DNA of 64,000 bases, taken from F23-D06 sp963620035 (GTDB lineage Bacteria; Bacteroidota; Bacteroidia; Bacteroidales; WCHB1-69). Position 1 is the first letter of the stretch, and each line of letters opens with the position of its first letter. The stretch spans positions 32,257 through 96,256 of the forward strand of contig CAVEXN010000006.1 in the NCBI GenBank assembly GCA_963620035.1, given 5' to 3'. Below, one piece after another: positions 1 to 9,298 of this stretch. The notes beneath the pieces are model-generated. The model ran no database searches, was not told the DNA's origin, and saw only the letters and a list, made by a program, of their open reading frames with translations. A program made the position numbers and the translations under genes.

Positions 1-2638
1 TCTTCTCGCGGGTGCTGACAAGCTGTTTTTTCACTTTGGCAAGCGTTTTCTTGTCGATGCCTTTCTTCTGGATGTTTTTGAGAATCTTGATGCATGCCTC
101 GGTCAGCACATCGGTTTTACTGGGGTCGCAGCCCAGCATAATCATCACCGTGAACGTGCTTTCCGGATATTTGGAAAGACCTACTTGAGCCATAGGAGAA
201 TAGACGCCTCCCATCTTTTCGCGGATGATCTGGACAAGGTAAACGTCAAGTGCATCGCCGATGATGCTCGAGATGGCAGCGTTGCGGGTGTTGTAAGGGG
301 CTTCGGAATTGAAATTGAGTCCCATCCAGCCCTGCTGTTCGGAACCAAAATAGACGTTCTCCCGTACGGATCCTTTTGCAGGGGTCTTGAAGACTTCTTT
401 GGCAAAGGTCTCTTTCTCGTTCGTGTTGGTCTTCAGAGAACCCAGATATGTGTTGATGAGGTCGGTGATGGTTTTCTCGTCGTAGTTGCCGACAAAAACA
501 AAGGTGAAGTCTGCGGGGTTGGCGAAGCGCTCTTTGTAGATCTTGACGGCAAGGTCAAAGTCAACTTGGTCAAGGTATTCCTGTGTGAAATTGAGCATGT
601 TTTTCTTGTATGGGTCATAAGACTGTGCAGCATCGAGGAAAGCACCGAAGAAGCGGTACATTGCATTGGCGTTCAGCATCTTTACCTGTTCGGCAGATTC
701 ATCCATCACCAATGTTTTGGCTGCGGTGTCGATTCTGGGTGCGGTAAAGAAAGCGTGGAGGTATTGGAAGAAGAACTCCAGGTCTTTAGGGGTGGAAGAG
801 CCCGTGAAACCTTCGCTTACTGTGTTGATGAAAGGCGTGATGCCTACACTTTTGCCTTTCATTTTCTTCATCAGCGTATTGTAGTCGAGTTCGGCGATGC
901 CGGCGCGGTCAATGATGTTGGCTGCGAAGTTGGCGCTGGGAAGGTCGTTCTCTTTGCAGAGGCTCAGGCCGCCGAAACTGATGGCGGAGAAGAGGATCTG
1001 GTCATTCTTGAATGTGGTGGGTTTGAGGATGACTTTGATGCCGTTGGAGAGGGTGAGTTGTTTGCCGTTGATGGCTGGGATGTCTTCGCTCTTCACGACA
1101 GAGCCCGGGGTGAGGGAGGCTCTCTCTACGATTTCCTGGTCTTTGTAAGTGTCAACGTAGGCGGAGACATTCTTCAAAGAAGGATCCTGAATGGTTTGGA
1201 GCACCTGCTCTTTGGTAGGAACATTCACGCCCTCTTTTGCAGGAGCGGTTACGATAGCCACGAAGTTCTCTTCAGTAATCCACTCTTTTGCCATTGCGTT
1301 GATTTCTTCGAGGGTGATGTCGTCAAGCAACTTTTGGGCATAGTTGTACTTGCGTTTGGCACCCGGGATGGGGTCGTGGTGCAGGAAATGATTGATGTAT
1401 TCGCTTGCAAAACGTGACGATTCCGTCTTGTCAACCTCGTTGGCGGCTCTTTCATAGCTGTCCAGAAGTTCTGTCTTGGCACGGTCAAGTTCGGTCTGCA
1501 CGAATCCGTATTGAAGCACACGGTAGTCTTCTTTCATCAGGGTCCGGATGGTTTCGATGATTTTGTTCTCTTTGCTGGAAGCGTAGAGCGCGTATTCGTC
1601 AGTGGAGCCGATCAGTTGGCCGTAGCCGGCGCTGGCGCCGATGAACGGACACTGCGGGTTCTGCTGCATTTCGGTAAGACGGGAGTCAAACATGGTGTTG
1701 TAAAGGTCGATGACCAGCTGTTTGCGGAAGTCGCCGATGGTTTTCATGGCAAAATGGGGGAACTTGCGGATCAGCATTACGGTGTTGCCGGAGGCCTCTT
1801 TGTCGGTGCATACTGCGACCAGCGGCTCTTTGTTCATGCCGATGGGATAGTCCTCTTTCACGCGCGGGTTAGCAACGGGTTTGATGTTGCCGAACATGGT
1901 TTTGATTTTCTCTTCCACTTTGTCAACGTCTATGTCGCCGACTACGATGACGGCCTGCAAGTCAGGACGGTACCAGTCGCGGTAGAAGTCTTTGATAAGT
2001 TGGTATTCGAATCCCTGGATGATTTCGATAAGTCCGATGGGCATGCGGGTAGCATAGCGGGAGTCTTTCATCAGCACCGGCCACCACTCTTTGCGCATAC
2101 GGTCGTCGGCGCCCAGGCCGAGACGGTACTCTTCGGAGATGACGCCGCGTTCATCGTCAATTTCTTTGTTGTCATAAAGCAGTCCGTTGGCCCATCCTCT
2201 GAGAATCTTGAGTCCCATATCGAGGTTATTGGGGTTGTCGAGCGGCATAGGTATCATATAGACGGTTTCGTCAAAACTGGTGTATGCATTCAGGTCAGCG
2301 CCGAATACGACACCCATTTTCTGCAATTCGTCCACCATTGTGTTGCCGGGGAAGCCCTCAATGCCGTTGAAGGCCATGTGTTCGGTGAAGTGGGCGAGGC
2401 CACGTTGGTTCTCGTTCTCTTGGTTGGAACCGGCATTTACGGCAAGACGTAACTCCACGCGGTTTTTCGGGTACTCGTTGTGACGGATGTAATAGGTCAT
2501 TCCGTTGTCCAGTTTCCCGATTTTCACTTTCGGGTCCGGATTGATAGGCTTTGACAGATCCAGTTTCTGATTCTGACCGTAAGCGAAGTTCATCGCGGTC
2601 AGCATACATGCAAATGCAATGAGCAATACTTTTTTCAT
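1..2638 (-). CDS. M16 family zinc metalloprotease (C-terminus cut by window edge)
   Basis: Reading the minus strand from the ATG at 2638 gives 879 codons without a stop, running off the left edge. The product starts with a signal peptide (KKVLLIAFACMLTAMNFAYG) and has the inverted zinc motif HFTEH at about residues 83-87, the hallmark of peptidase family M16 (insulinase/PqqL-like). Two M16 halves are recognisable, the second from roughly residue 540. Full-length Bacteroidota homologues are about 940 residues, so about 60 residues are probably missing. It likely acts in the periplasm or outer membrane as a peptide-degrading protease; the substrate is unknown. It lies downstream of gldF-gldG with a 70 bp gap. 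Family assignment is firm; the biological role is inference. Confidence 0.93.
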   Translation of the reverse strand, partial: MKKVLLIAFACMLTAMNFAYGQNQKLDLSKPINPDPKVKIGKLDNGMTYYIRHNEYPKNRVELRLAVNAGSNQENENQRGLAHFTEHMAFNGIEGFPGNTMVDELQKMGVVFGADLNAYTSFDETVYMIPMPLDNPNNLDMGLKILRGWANGLLYDNKEIDDERGVISEEYRLGLGADDRMRKEWWPVLMKDSRYATRMPIGLIEIIQGFEYQLIKDFYRDWYRPDLQAVIVVGDIDVDKVEEKIKTMFGNIKPVANPRVKEDYPIGMNKEPLVAVCTDKEASGNTVMLIRKFPHFAMKTIGDFRKQLVIDLYNTMFDSRLTEMQQNPQCPFIGASAGYGQLIGSTDEYALYASSKENKIIETIRTLMKEDYRVLQYGFVQTELDRAKTELLDSYERAANEVDKTESSRFASEYINHFLHHDPIPGAKRKYNYAQKLLDDITLEEINAMAKEWITEENFVAIVTAPAKEGVNVPTKEQVLQTIQDPSLKNVSAYVDTYKDQEIVERASLTPGSVVKSEDIPAINGKQLTLSNGIKVILKPTTFKNDQILFSAISFGGLSLCKENDLPSANFAANIIDRAGIAELDYNTLMKKMKGKSVGITPFINTVSEGFTGSSTPKDLEFFFQYLHAFFTAPRIDTAAKTLVMDESAEQVKMLNANAMYRFFGAFLDAAQSYDPYKKNMLNFTQEYLDQVDFDLAVKIYKERFANPADFTFVFVGNYDEKTITDLINTYLGSLKTNTNEKETFAKEVFKTPAKGSVRENVYFGSEQQGWMGLNFNSEAPYNTRNAAISSIIGDALDVYLVQIIREKMGGVYSPMAQVGLSKYPESTFTVMIMLGCDPSKTDVLTEACIKILKNIQKKGIDKKTLAKVKKQLVSTREK

Positions 2639-2708
2639 TTTTTTTGATGATATTTTTAATTGTACTATTTGATATTATGTATTTTATTTCGATTGTCTTC
2701 TAAAAAAG

Positions 2709-4532
2709 TCATTTTTGTCGTGTGTAACGGATTCGGCGTGAGAGGATGAGCGACATGCCCAAAATGGCAACTGTCAACAAGGGCACGCCGATGTTGATTG
2801 TGGCGAGGATGGTCTTTTTGCCTCGGATCTTTTCGTTGTCAAGCGCACCGATGCGGAAGTTCTTGTTGCGCAGTTGCAGCAGGTCGTCGTCGGCACAGAG
2901 GTAGTTTACACAATTGACGATGAATTCTGTGTTGTCGTACATTCTGCGAGTGTAGATGTCATAGCCGGCAGGGTAGGGTCTATTGCGCTTCTGGTCGAAC
3001 GGATTGCGGATGATGTCGCCGTCGGAAACGAAGATCTGGCGGGTGTATTCGCTTTCGGGTCGGAAATCAAGTTCTTTGATGGTGTCGAACTCTACGGGCA
3101 ATATTCCCTTGAAAGCGGAGTTGAACTTGCCCTCGACGAGCACGGCAATGGGCAGGTTGCGGAATACGAACTCTTGCGGGTTAGGCTTGGCAATGCCTAC
3201 CTTGAGGGTCACGATGGAGGGGGTGGGTACCAGTTTCGAACGCTCCGAGGAGGTCATCAGCACGGTTTTAGTCAGGTTGTCTTCCTTGCCCACCAGGTCG
3301 ATGCTGCCGGCAAAGTCGGACTTTACGGCTTTGAGGTTCCGCACGATGGGATGGTCGCCGAAGTTGACAATGTTGAGGCTGTAAGGGAAAGCCATGAACT
3401 TGAATTGCGGCTGGTCACCTACTACAGAGACTTGCTGCGGTACGGGCAGACAACTGAGGTCTTGTATCAGGTTGGGGTTGATGCGAACACCGTAGGTGAA
3501 GAACAGGTCGTTGATGTAGAGCGAGCGCGGGGTGGCGAAAAACTCGGGCTGCGACTGAAGGCTGTCGAGTGAGGCGGTGGTGTTGTCGATGAGCCACAGC
3601 ACTTTGCCGCCGCGCATGATGAACTGGTCGATGATGTATTTGTCGTATTCGCTGAAAGGTTGAGTAGGCTGTGCCACGATGAGCACTTCGTACTTGTTTT
3701 TGCCAAGTTTGAGTTGCTGTGTCGTGGAGTCGGTGATGCTGATGTCTCGAAGAGCGTTGATTTTTCCGTTGAGGGCAATGCGGCTGACGTTGTAGAAACG
3801 TTCCAGCTGAATGCCTGTCCAACAGGTGTTCCAGAAGTCGAGTTCGCCATGACCGTCGAGGAATGCAACATTGGGTTTCTGGGTCTTGAGAAGGCGGCGG
3901 ATAGGCGCCACTAAATTGTATTCCAGTTCTTCGATGGAATACTGCATCCAGTCAGCCCCCGATGGGTCAGAGACCAGCAGTTTGGTGGGGTACTCGTTGC
4001 CGCGGTAGGTGATGACTGCACCGGGCACGACCATATAGGTGGAGTAGCCGCCGCCGTCTTCACGGCTGATGGGGATGGGACTGAGCCCTTTCTTCACAAA
4101 CTCGCCCAATATGGCATTGACCTCATCGCCGGACTTGCCCTCCAGCGGGTCGATGAATTCAAAATAGACGTTCTTGGAATAACTGCGGAAGTCCTGCAAT
4201 ACCTGCTCAACCTGTTTGGCGAACAACTGGTAGTCGGCAGGCATATCTTTGCCTTTAAGATAGACGCGGACGTAGATTTTGTCGTCGAGGCTCTTGAGCA
4301 GATCTATCGTGGCCGGAGAGAGCGAGTGGCGGTTGTCCCGGGTCAAGTCGATGCGGTAGAAGAAGAACGACGACAGCACATTCACCAACACAATGGCAAG
4401 GATGGCGATGACGGCGTTGCGGACAACGCTTTTCCGGAACAGTTTGTTGCCGTCGGAGGCATTGTTCCCCCCGGCTTTCTCTATTACCTTCTCTGTATTT
4501 TTCATTTTCATATCGTCAAGAGGCATTACCAT
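2709..4532 (-). CDS. gldG: GldG-like ABC transporter auxiliary (substrate-binding-like) membrane protein
   Basis: The 607-residue protein has a cytoplasmic N-terminus, a membrane segment near residues 35-55 (AVIAILAIVLVNVLSSFFFY), a large exported region of the ABC-type uncharacterised transport auxiliary type (with LLVSDPSGADWMQYSIEELE), and a C-terminal membrane anchor (GVPLLTVAILGMSLILSRRI). This matches GldG, the partner of GldF in the gliding-associated ABC transporter. Its first ATG overlaps the gldF stop codon (ATGGTAA), so translation is coupled; internal Met codons at residues 8 and 10 are alternative starts. No gldA ATPase gene is adjacent, so the ATPase must be encoded elsewhere. 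GldF/GldG occur in many non-gliding Bacteroidota, so motility should not be inferred from them. Confidence 0.85.
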   Translation of the reverse strand: MVMPLDDMKMKNTEKVIEKAGGNNASDGNKLFRKSVVRNAVIAILAIVLVNVLSSFFFYRIDLTRDNRHSLSPATIDLLKSLDDKIYVRVYLKGKDMPADYQLFAKQVEQVLQDFRSYSKNVYFEFIDPLEGKSGDEVNAILGEFVKKGLSPIPISREDGGGYSTYMVVPGAVITYRGNEYPTKLLVSDPSGADWMQYSIEELEYNLVAPIRRLLKTQKPNVAFLDGHGELDFWNTCWTGIQLERFYNVSRIALNGKINALRDISITDSTTQQLKLGKNKYEVLIVAQPTQPFSEYDKYIIDQFIMRGGKVLWLIDNTTASLDSLQSQPEFFATPRSLYINDLFFTYGVRINPNLIQDLSCLPVPQQVSVVGDQPQFKFMAFPYSLNIVNFGDHPIVRNLKAVKSDFAGSIDLVGKEDNLTKTVLMTSSERSKLVPTPSIVTLKVGIAKPNPQEFVFRNLPIAVLVEGKFNSAFKGILPVEFDTIKELDFRPESEYTRQIFVSDGDIIRNPFDQKRNRPYPAGYDIYTRRMYDNTEFIVNCVNYLCADDDLLQLRNKNFRIGALDNEKIRGKKTILATINIGVPLLTVAILGMSLILSRRIRYTRQK

Positions 4533-5257
4533 TTACGACCAAGCAGAACCATACGCGTAGCATAGAGGAAAGCGAATATGACACTGCAGAAATAAATGAC
4601 ATCCCGGGAATCGACAACCCCTTTGCTGATTGAGGCATAATGGTGCTCGATGCCGATGGATTTGATATAATATCCGACTGCGCCCAACGATTCGAAAGAA
4701 TAGATGAAAGCGAATCCGAAAAAGAGGATGAAGCAGAGCGCGGCGGCGATGATGAATGCAACAATCTGGTTGTTGGTCAGCGAGGAGGCAAACAGACCGA
4801 TGGCGATGAACGTGGCGCCCAAGAGCACCAGTCCGAGGTAAGAGCCCCAAGTGCTTCCCATATCGAGGTTGCCTACCGGGTTTCCGATGAAATAGACGGT
4901 GATTACATAGACCAGCGTAGGCAGCAGGGCGATGACCAGCAGTGTGAGGCAGGATAGGAACTTGGCCCACACAATCTGCATGTCTGTGAGCGGCTTGGTG
5001 AGCAGCAGGTCCATAGTGCCGTTGCGTTTCTCTTCGGCAAAGGAGCGCATGGTGATGGCGGGTACCAGAAAGATGAAGAGGAACTTGGCCAAGTTGAAAA
5101 GCCCTTGCAAGTCGGCAAGGCCCGCCTCCGTGACATTGTCCACATTCGGGAACACCCACAGGAAAAGCCCCGCTATAATCAAGAATACTCCGATGAAAAT
5201 GTATCCGATTATGGAACTGAAAAAAGACTTTAACTCCTTAACATACAAACTGAACAT
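4526..5257 (-). CDS. gldF: GldF-like ABC transporter permease
   Basis: This is a 243-residue ABC-2 type permease with about six hydrophobic segments. The start used here is the ATG at 5257 (MFSLYVKELKSFFSS). Upstream in-frame codons include only a TTG that lies inside the promoter box, so a longer form is unlikely. The conserved FAEEKRNGTMDLLLTKPLTD segment, which follows the first membrane pair, is typical of GldF/NosY-type permeases. It is followed by gldG with a 7-nt overlap, forming a permease plus auxiliary pair. The -7 box TATTTTTGC sits only about 18 bp before the start, so the mRNA leader should be very short. Confidence 0.86.
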   Translation of the reverse strand: MFSLYVKELKSFFSSIIGYIFIGVFLIIAGLFLWVFPNVDNVTEAGLADLQGLFNLAKFLFIFLVPAITMRSFAEEKRNGTMDLLLTKPLTDMQIVWAKFLSCLTLLVIALLPTLVYVITVYFIGNPVGNLDMGSTWGSYLGLVLLGATFIAIGLFASSLTNNQIVAFIIAAALCFILFFGFAFIYSFESLGAVGYYIKSIGIEHHYASISKGVVDSRDVIYFCSVIFAFLYATRMVLLGRKW

Positions 5258-5274
5258 CGTCCGAAAATTTGGCG

Positions 5275-5283
5275 GCAAAAATA
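5275..5283 (-). promoter_or_regulatory. Bacteroidota -7 promoter box for gldF-gldG
   Basis: On the minus strand this reads TATTTTTGC, a perfect TAnnTTTGC match, placed 17 nt before the ATG of gldF in the short gap after the M3 peptidase gene. It predicts a start site about 6-10 nt from the start codon. Confidence 0.6.
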
Positions 5284-5288
5284 CAATA

Positions 5289-7469
5289 TTATTTCAAACC
5301 CGCTTTTTCGAGCAAAGCGTCAATGGTCGGCTTCTTGCCGCGGAAGTTGACATACATCTCCATAGCATCTTGAGACCCGCCTTTGGAAAGTATGCATTCA
5401 GCGAACTTCTGCGCTGCATTGGAGACGGTTTTTGGGGGATTGAGTCCCACTGTGGTCTTTGGCACGTCTTTAGATTTCGAGTTGGTGGCGGAAGCCCGCT
5501 CCTCTTTGAATACGGAGAAAGCGTCGGCTTCCAGCATTTCTGACCATTTATAACTGTAGTATCCTGCGGCGTATCCGCCTGAGAAGATATGGGAGAATGA
5601 GGTGCTCATGCAGGCCTCTTCTACCGGCGGCATCACATCCAGAGGGTCAAAGATGGACCGTTCGCTCTTTTTGATGTCTTTGATGGCGTTTGGGGCGGTG
5701 GTATGCCACATCATGTCTAGGTATCCGAACGAGAGCTGGCGGACAGAATAATAACCGGTCAGATATTTGCGCATTTTCTCCAGTTGCGCAATGTAGGGGA
5801 GCGGCAGCTGTTCGCCGGTCTGGTAATGTTTGGCAAAGGTGCGCAGGAAAGCGATGTCGGTGCCCCAGTTCTCGTTGATTTGGGAGGGCAGTTCCACGAA
5901 ATCCCTCGGTGTGTTGGTGCCGGATATGGACTGGTAAGGCACCTCGGAGAGCATACCGTGCAGGGCATGCCCGAACTCGTGCAGGAAAGTGTTGACCTCA
6001 TCGTACGACAGCAGCGAGGGCGTGGACTCTGTGGCTGGCGTGAAGTTCATCACAAGGCTCACTAACGGGCGGATGTCTTTGCCATTGAGGACATACTGCT
6101 CGCGGAAAGAGGTCATCCAGGCACCGCTGCGTTTGGTTTCGCGAGGGAAGAAGTCAAGATAGAGCACGGCCATCATCTTTTCGCCACGCATCACTTTATA
6201 GACTTTCACTTCAGGATGATATACATCCACATCGTGCATCTCTTCAAAACTCAAACCGTAAAGATTGTCGGCAAGGGCGAAAACACCGCGGATTACGCTG
6301 TTGAGTTCAAAATAGGGGCGGAGTTCGTCTGTGTTGAGTTTGAAGAGCGAGTCTTTCTGCCTTTCGGCATAATAGGAGAAATCCCAACGCTCCATTTTGC
6401 CTTCCAGTCCTTGGCTGGCGGCAAAGGCCTGCAGTTGTTCCATCTCTTCACGTGCTTTTGGCAAGGATGCCGCCTTAAGTTGGTCTAAAAGGTTATAGAC
6501 GCTTTTTGTATTCTTGGCCATCCTGTCGTGCAAGGCGTATTCTGCATAGTTCTTGTACCCGAGCAGCCGCGCAATGTTGAAGCGGCAGGTGAGGATGTCT
6601 TTGATGACACCGGTATTGTCATAATTCCCACCGTATGCCTTGCAACAAGAGTGCATATACATTTTCTTGCGAAGCTCCCGGTTGTCGGCATGCGTCATTA
6701 TGGCATTCATGTCCGGATAGGAGAGGTCGAAGACATAGCCGTCCACCCCTTTCTGACGGGCTTTCTTGGCTGCCAGTTCCAGTTCGTTTTCGCGCAGTCC
6801 TTTCAGTTCGCCCGCATTGACCACATTCAGATACCATTCGTTAGTGGCAGCGAGCACGTTCTGTCCGAAAAGAAGGGTCTTTTCTGACAACTTCATGGCG
6901 TTTTTGCGGTATTCCTCCTTTTCGTCGGCGGAAAGGTTGGCGCCATGGTTGACAAACGCATCGTAGGTCTTGCCAAGGAGCATTTTCTCGGGACCGTTCA
7001 GTCTCTTGTATTCGTTGTCATAAACATATTGTATTCTGGCAAACAGTTTCTCGTTGAGATAGACGGAATTGGAATACTCCGTAAGTTCGGGTTGTACCTT
7101 TATGGCAATTTCCTGCATTTCCGCCGTGCCGTCACACTCCAGGATGTTGAAGAAGAGGCTGCTCGTGCGGGTGAGCAGTTCTCCTGCTCTCTCGAGTGCA
7201 AGTACCGTGTTCTCGAAAGTAGGCTTTGCCTTGTTCCCGACGATTCTGTCGATGTCCTGGCGCGCCTGCCTTATGGCTTCCGTAAAGGCAGAAAGGTAAT
7301 GTTCGGGCTTGATTTTGCTGAACGGCGGGGTGTTGTAGGGCGTTTTCCAGGTTGTGAGCAGCGGGTTGTCATCTGCGACATTGTTCGGCTGTACTTCCAC
7401 TGTTTTCTGTGCTTGAGTCTGCATCATTGCTATGCTTAATAATAGTATTGTAAGGAAATGTTTCTTCAT
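5289..7469 (-). CDS. M3 family metallopeptidase (peptidyl-dipeptidase Dcp-like)
   Basis: The 726-residue protein begins with a signal peptide (MKKHFLTILLLSIAMMQTQA) and carries the family M3 zinc motif HEFGH at residues 497-501 (LHEFGHALHGML). The length and the C-terminal catalytic domain match secreted or periplasmic Dcp-type peptidyl-dipeptidases, which remove C-terminal dipeptides from short peptides. A run of Ser/Lys/Thr residues near residues 662-674 (SATNSKSKDVPKTT) is a probable surface loop. It is separated from ispF by 11 bp and is probably cotranscribed with it. Dipeptidase versus oligopeptidase activity cannot be decided from sequence alone. Confidence 0.92.
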   Translation of the reverse strand: MKKHFLTILLLSIAMMQTQAQKTVEVQPNNVADDNPLLTTWKTPYNTPPFSKIKPEHYLSAFTEAIRQARQDIDRIVGNKAKPTFENTVLALERAGELLTRTSSLFFNILECDGTAEMQEIAIKVQPELTEYSNSVYLNEKLFARIQYVYDNEYKRLNGPEKMLLGKTYDAFVNHGANLSADEKEEYRKNAMKLSEKTLLFGQNVLAATNEWYLNVVNAGELKGLRENELELAAKKARQKGVDGYVFDLSYPDMNAIMTHADNRELRKKMYMHSCCKAYGGNYDNTGVIKDILTCRFNIARLLGYKNYAEYALHDRMAKNTKSVYNLLDQLKAASLPKAREEMEQLQAFAASQGLEGKMERWDFSYYAERQKDSLFKLNTDELRPYFELNSVIRGVFALADNLYGLSFEEMHDVDVYHPEVKVYKVMRGEKMMAVLYLDFFPRETKRSGAWMTSFREQYVLNGKDIRPLVSLVMNFTPATESTPSLLSYDEVNTFLHEFGHALHGMLSEVPYQSISGTNTPRDFVELPSQINENWGTDIAFLRTFAKHYQTGEQLPLPYIAQLEKMRKYLTGYYSVRQLSFGYLDMMWHTTAPNAIKDIKKSERSIFDPLDVMPPVEEACMSTSFSHIFSGGYAAGYYSYKWSEMLEADAFSVFKEERASATNSKSKDVPKTTVGLNPPKTVSNAAQKFAECILSKGGSQDAMEMYVNFRGKKPTIDALLEKAGLK

Positions 7470-7480
7470 GAAATATTGAT

Positions 7481-7963
7481 TTAATCGTTTTTGAGGATGG
7501 AGACCACGGCGGCGGCGGCGATGCCTTCACCCGCTCCCGTGAATCCCATCTGCTCGTTTGTCTTGGCCTTGACGGAAATGTTTGCAGGGTCCGTCTGCAG
7601 CAGCGGCGCGAGCCGTTCTGTGATACGGTCAATGTAGGGTTTCATCTTGGGCTGTTCCGCCACGATGACGCAGTCAAGGTTGTTGATGCGCCAGTTGCGT
7701 CCGGTCAGCAGTTTTACCACGCCGGTCAACAGCATGGCACTGTCCGCATCCTTGAAGCGGGTGTCGTTGTCCGGGAAAAGGGTTCCGATGTCCTTGAGGG
7801 CGGCGGCGCCGAGCAATGCGTCACAGATGGCATGTATCAGCACGTCGCCGTCAGAATGGGCTTTCAGCCCTAACCCAAAAGGAATGCGAATGCCCCCAAT
7901 GACCAAAGGCCGTTCGGGGGCAAACCGGTGAGAGTCGTAACCAATGCCTACTCTGAAATCCAT
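7481..7963 (-). CDS. ispF: 2-C-methyl-D-erythritol 2,4-cyclodiphosphate synthase
   Basis: IspF catalyses the cyclisation step of the MEP isoprenoid pathway in the cytoplasm as a trimer. The 160 residues match the usual length. The metal-binding set D10, H12 (GYDSH) and H44 (VLIHAICDALLGAA) is present, together with the AHSDGD loop and the C-terminal KAKTNEQMGFTG motif that lines the nucleotide site. It lies directly after porV (6 bp gap) and is the only isoprenoid gene here; the link to porV is positional, not functional. Confidence 0.97.
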   Translation of the reverse strand: MDFRVGIGYDSHRFAPERPLVIGGIRIPFGLGLKAHSDGDVLIHAICDALLGAAALKDIGTLFPDNDTRFKDADSAMLLTGVVKLLTGRNWRINNLDCVIVAEQPKMKPYIDRITERLAPLLQTDPANISVKAKTNEQMGFTGAGEGIAAAAVVSILKND

Positions 7964-7969
7964 ATTCCG

Positions 7970-9211
7970 TTATCTTAACTTGCCCTGGTTTTTGATCTCG
8001 TTTTTGTCAAAGGAGGCGAAATTGAAAGAGAGGGAAAAACGGAGCGTATTGGCCAGCGGGTGCTTCTGCCCGTTGGTGGTGATGAGGTAGGCGACATCGA
8101 TGTTGAAGATGTTGTACTTGATGCCGACGCCAACGGTCATGAATTGGCGGTTGCCCTTGTACTGGCTTTCGTGAAAATATCCGGCCCTGAAGAAAAACAG
8201 GTCGCGGTAACTGTATTCTGCACCGAGAGCCCATGCCACTTCGGACAGTTCTTCCTTGATGCCACCGGGAGCATCGTAGAACGATTGGAAGATGCCTTGC
8301 GGCACCGACACATCAGGGTTTCGCCCCGAAAGGATGACGGGATTGTTGTTTTCATCATATTGGGTGCGCCCGAGAGAGTCGGTTTTGTAAACAGGGTTCG
8401 TCGGTACGAGCAGTTTGTTGATCTCGCCCGTGATGGCGAGTTTGTTGTAGGTGTCGAAAGCCATCTCGTATCCGATGCCCAGCCTGAGGTTCGTGGGCAG
8501 GAAGTCGCGGCGGAGCGTACCGGACGAGTATGACATTTTGTTTCCGATGTTGGAAATGTTCAAGCCTGCACGCAATGTACTGTTTTCCAAGCCTTTTGCT
8601 GCAAAGTCCTGTTCGTAGAAGAACGAGAGGTCGGCGGCGCCGGCAAGACCTGCTTTGGTCTCCTCGCCCGCCACGTATTGGTTGGCGGTAAGATTAGAGT
8701 AGATGAAGCGTGGCGTGATGGCGATAGAGAGTTGGTCGATAAGTTTGCGCGAATAGGTAAGATCTATGGAGAACTCGTTGGGCTTCTGGTCGCTCATTTT
8801 GTTGCCGGTCTCATCAACGAACTCGATTTCGCCCAGAGAGAAATAACGGAGCGACAACGCCACAGCATCCATGTCCGTAATCCGGTAGTAAGTGCTGAGG
8901 TAAAGCAGGTTGATGTCGCTGACGAGGTTGTGGAGCCATGGGCTGTAAGAGAGCCCGATGCCGAACACATCGTTGTTGAAGACTGTCTTGGCGGGGTTGT
9001 AGGCCACGGAGTTCACGTCGGCAGAGGTCGCGCAGCCCATGTCTGCCAATCCGCCGGCACGGGAGTCGGGCGCGATCTGCAGGAATGGCACGGCTGTTGT
9101 AATGGTGTTCAGTTCCCTTCCGCTCAGAACCCCGGGGTTTATTTGGGCCTCAACGCTGCTGGCCAGCGACATCATCATTAACGAAATCAGAACGGTTAAT
9201 GTTTTTTTCAT
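7970..9211 (-). CDS. porV: Type IX secretion outer-membrane shuttle protein PorV (LptO)
   Basis: The protein is about 413 residues from the ATG at 9211, which is preceded by an A-rich leader with AAAGGAA and opens a signal peptide (MKKTLTVLISLMMMSLASSV). An upstream in-frame ATG at 9283 would add 24 polar residues and bury the signal. The start of the mature protein (INPGVLSGRELNTITTAVPF), the LQIAPDSRAGGLADMGCATS segment and the beta-barrel pattern are characteristic of PorV. PorV carries T9SS cargo from the translocon to the attachment complex with PorU. porU is immediately upstream (87 bp), the classical pairing. Confidence 0.93.
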   Translation of the reverse strand: MKKTLTVLISLMMMSLASSVEAQINPGVLSGRELNTITTAVPFLQIAPDSRAGGLADMGCATSADVNSVAYNPAKTVFNNDVFGIGLSYSPWLHNLVSDINLLYLSTYYRITDMDAVALSLRYFSLGEIEFVDETGNKMSDQKPNEFSIDLTYSRKLIDQLSIAITPRFIYSNLTANQYVAGEETKAGLAGAADLSFFYEQDFAAKGLENSTLRAGLNISNIGNKMSYSSGTLRRDFLPTNLRLGIGYEMAFDTYNKLAITGEINKLLVPTNPVYKTDSLGRTQYDENNNPVILSGRNPDVSVPQGIFQSFYDAPGGIKEELSEVAWALGAEYSYRDLFFFRAGYFHESQYKGNRQFMTVGVGIKYNIFNIDVAYLITTNGQKHPLANTLRFSLSFNFASFDKNEIKNQGKLR

Positions 9212-9298
9212 TTTCCTTTTGTTTTTATTATTAATATTCATCATCTTCTTCGTCATCTGCACTGAAATACTGACTAACGGCATTATGGGATTATTATT

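Noticed and set aside
185..2452. Long plus-strand frames (410 and 313 codons) opposite the M16 protease
   Set aside because: They are antisense to a clear M16 coding frame with signal peptide and HFTEH; the composition (Val/Gly/Phe-rich) is that of a shadow frame.
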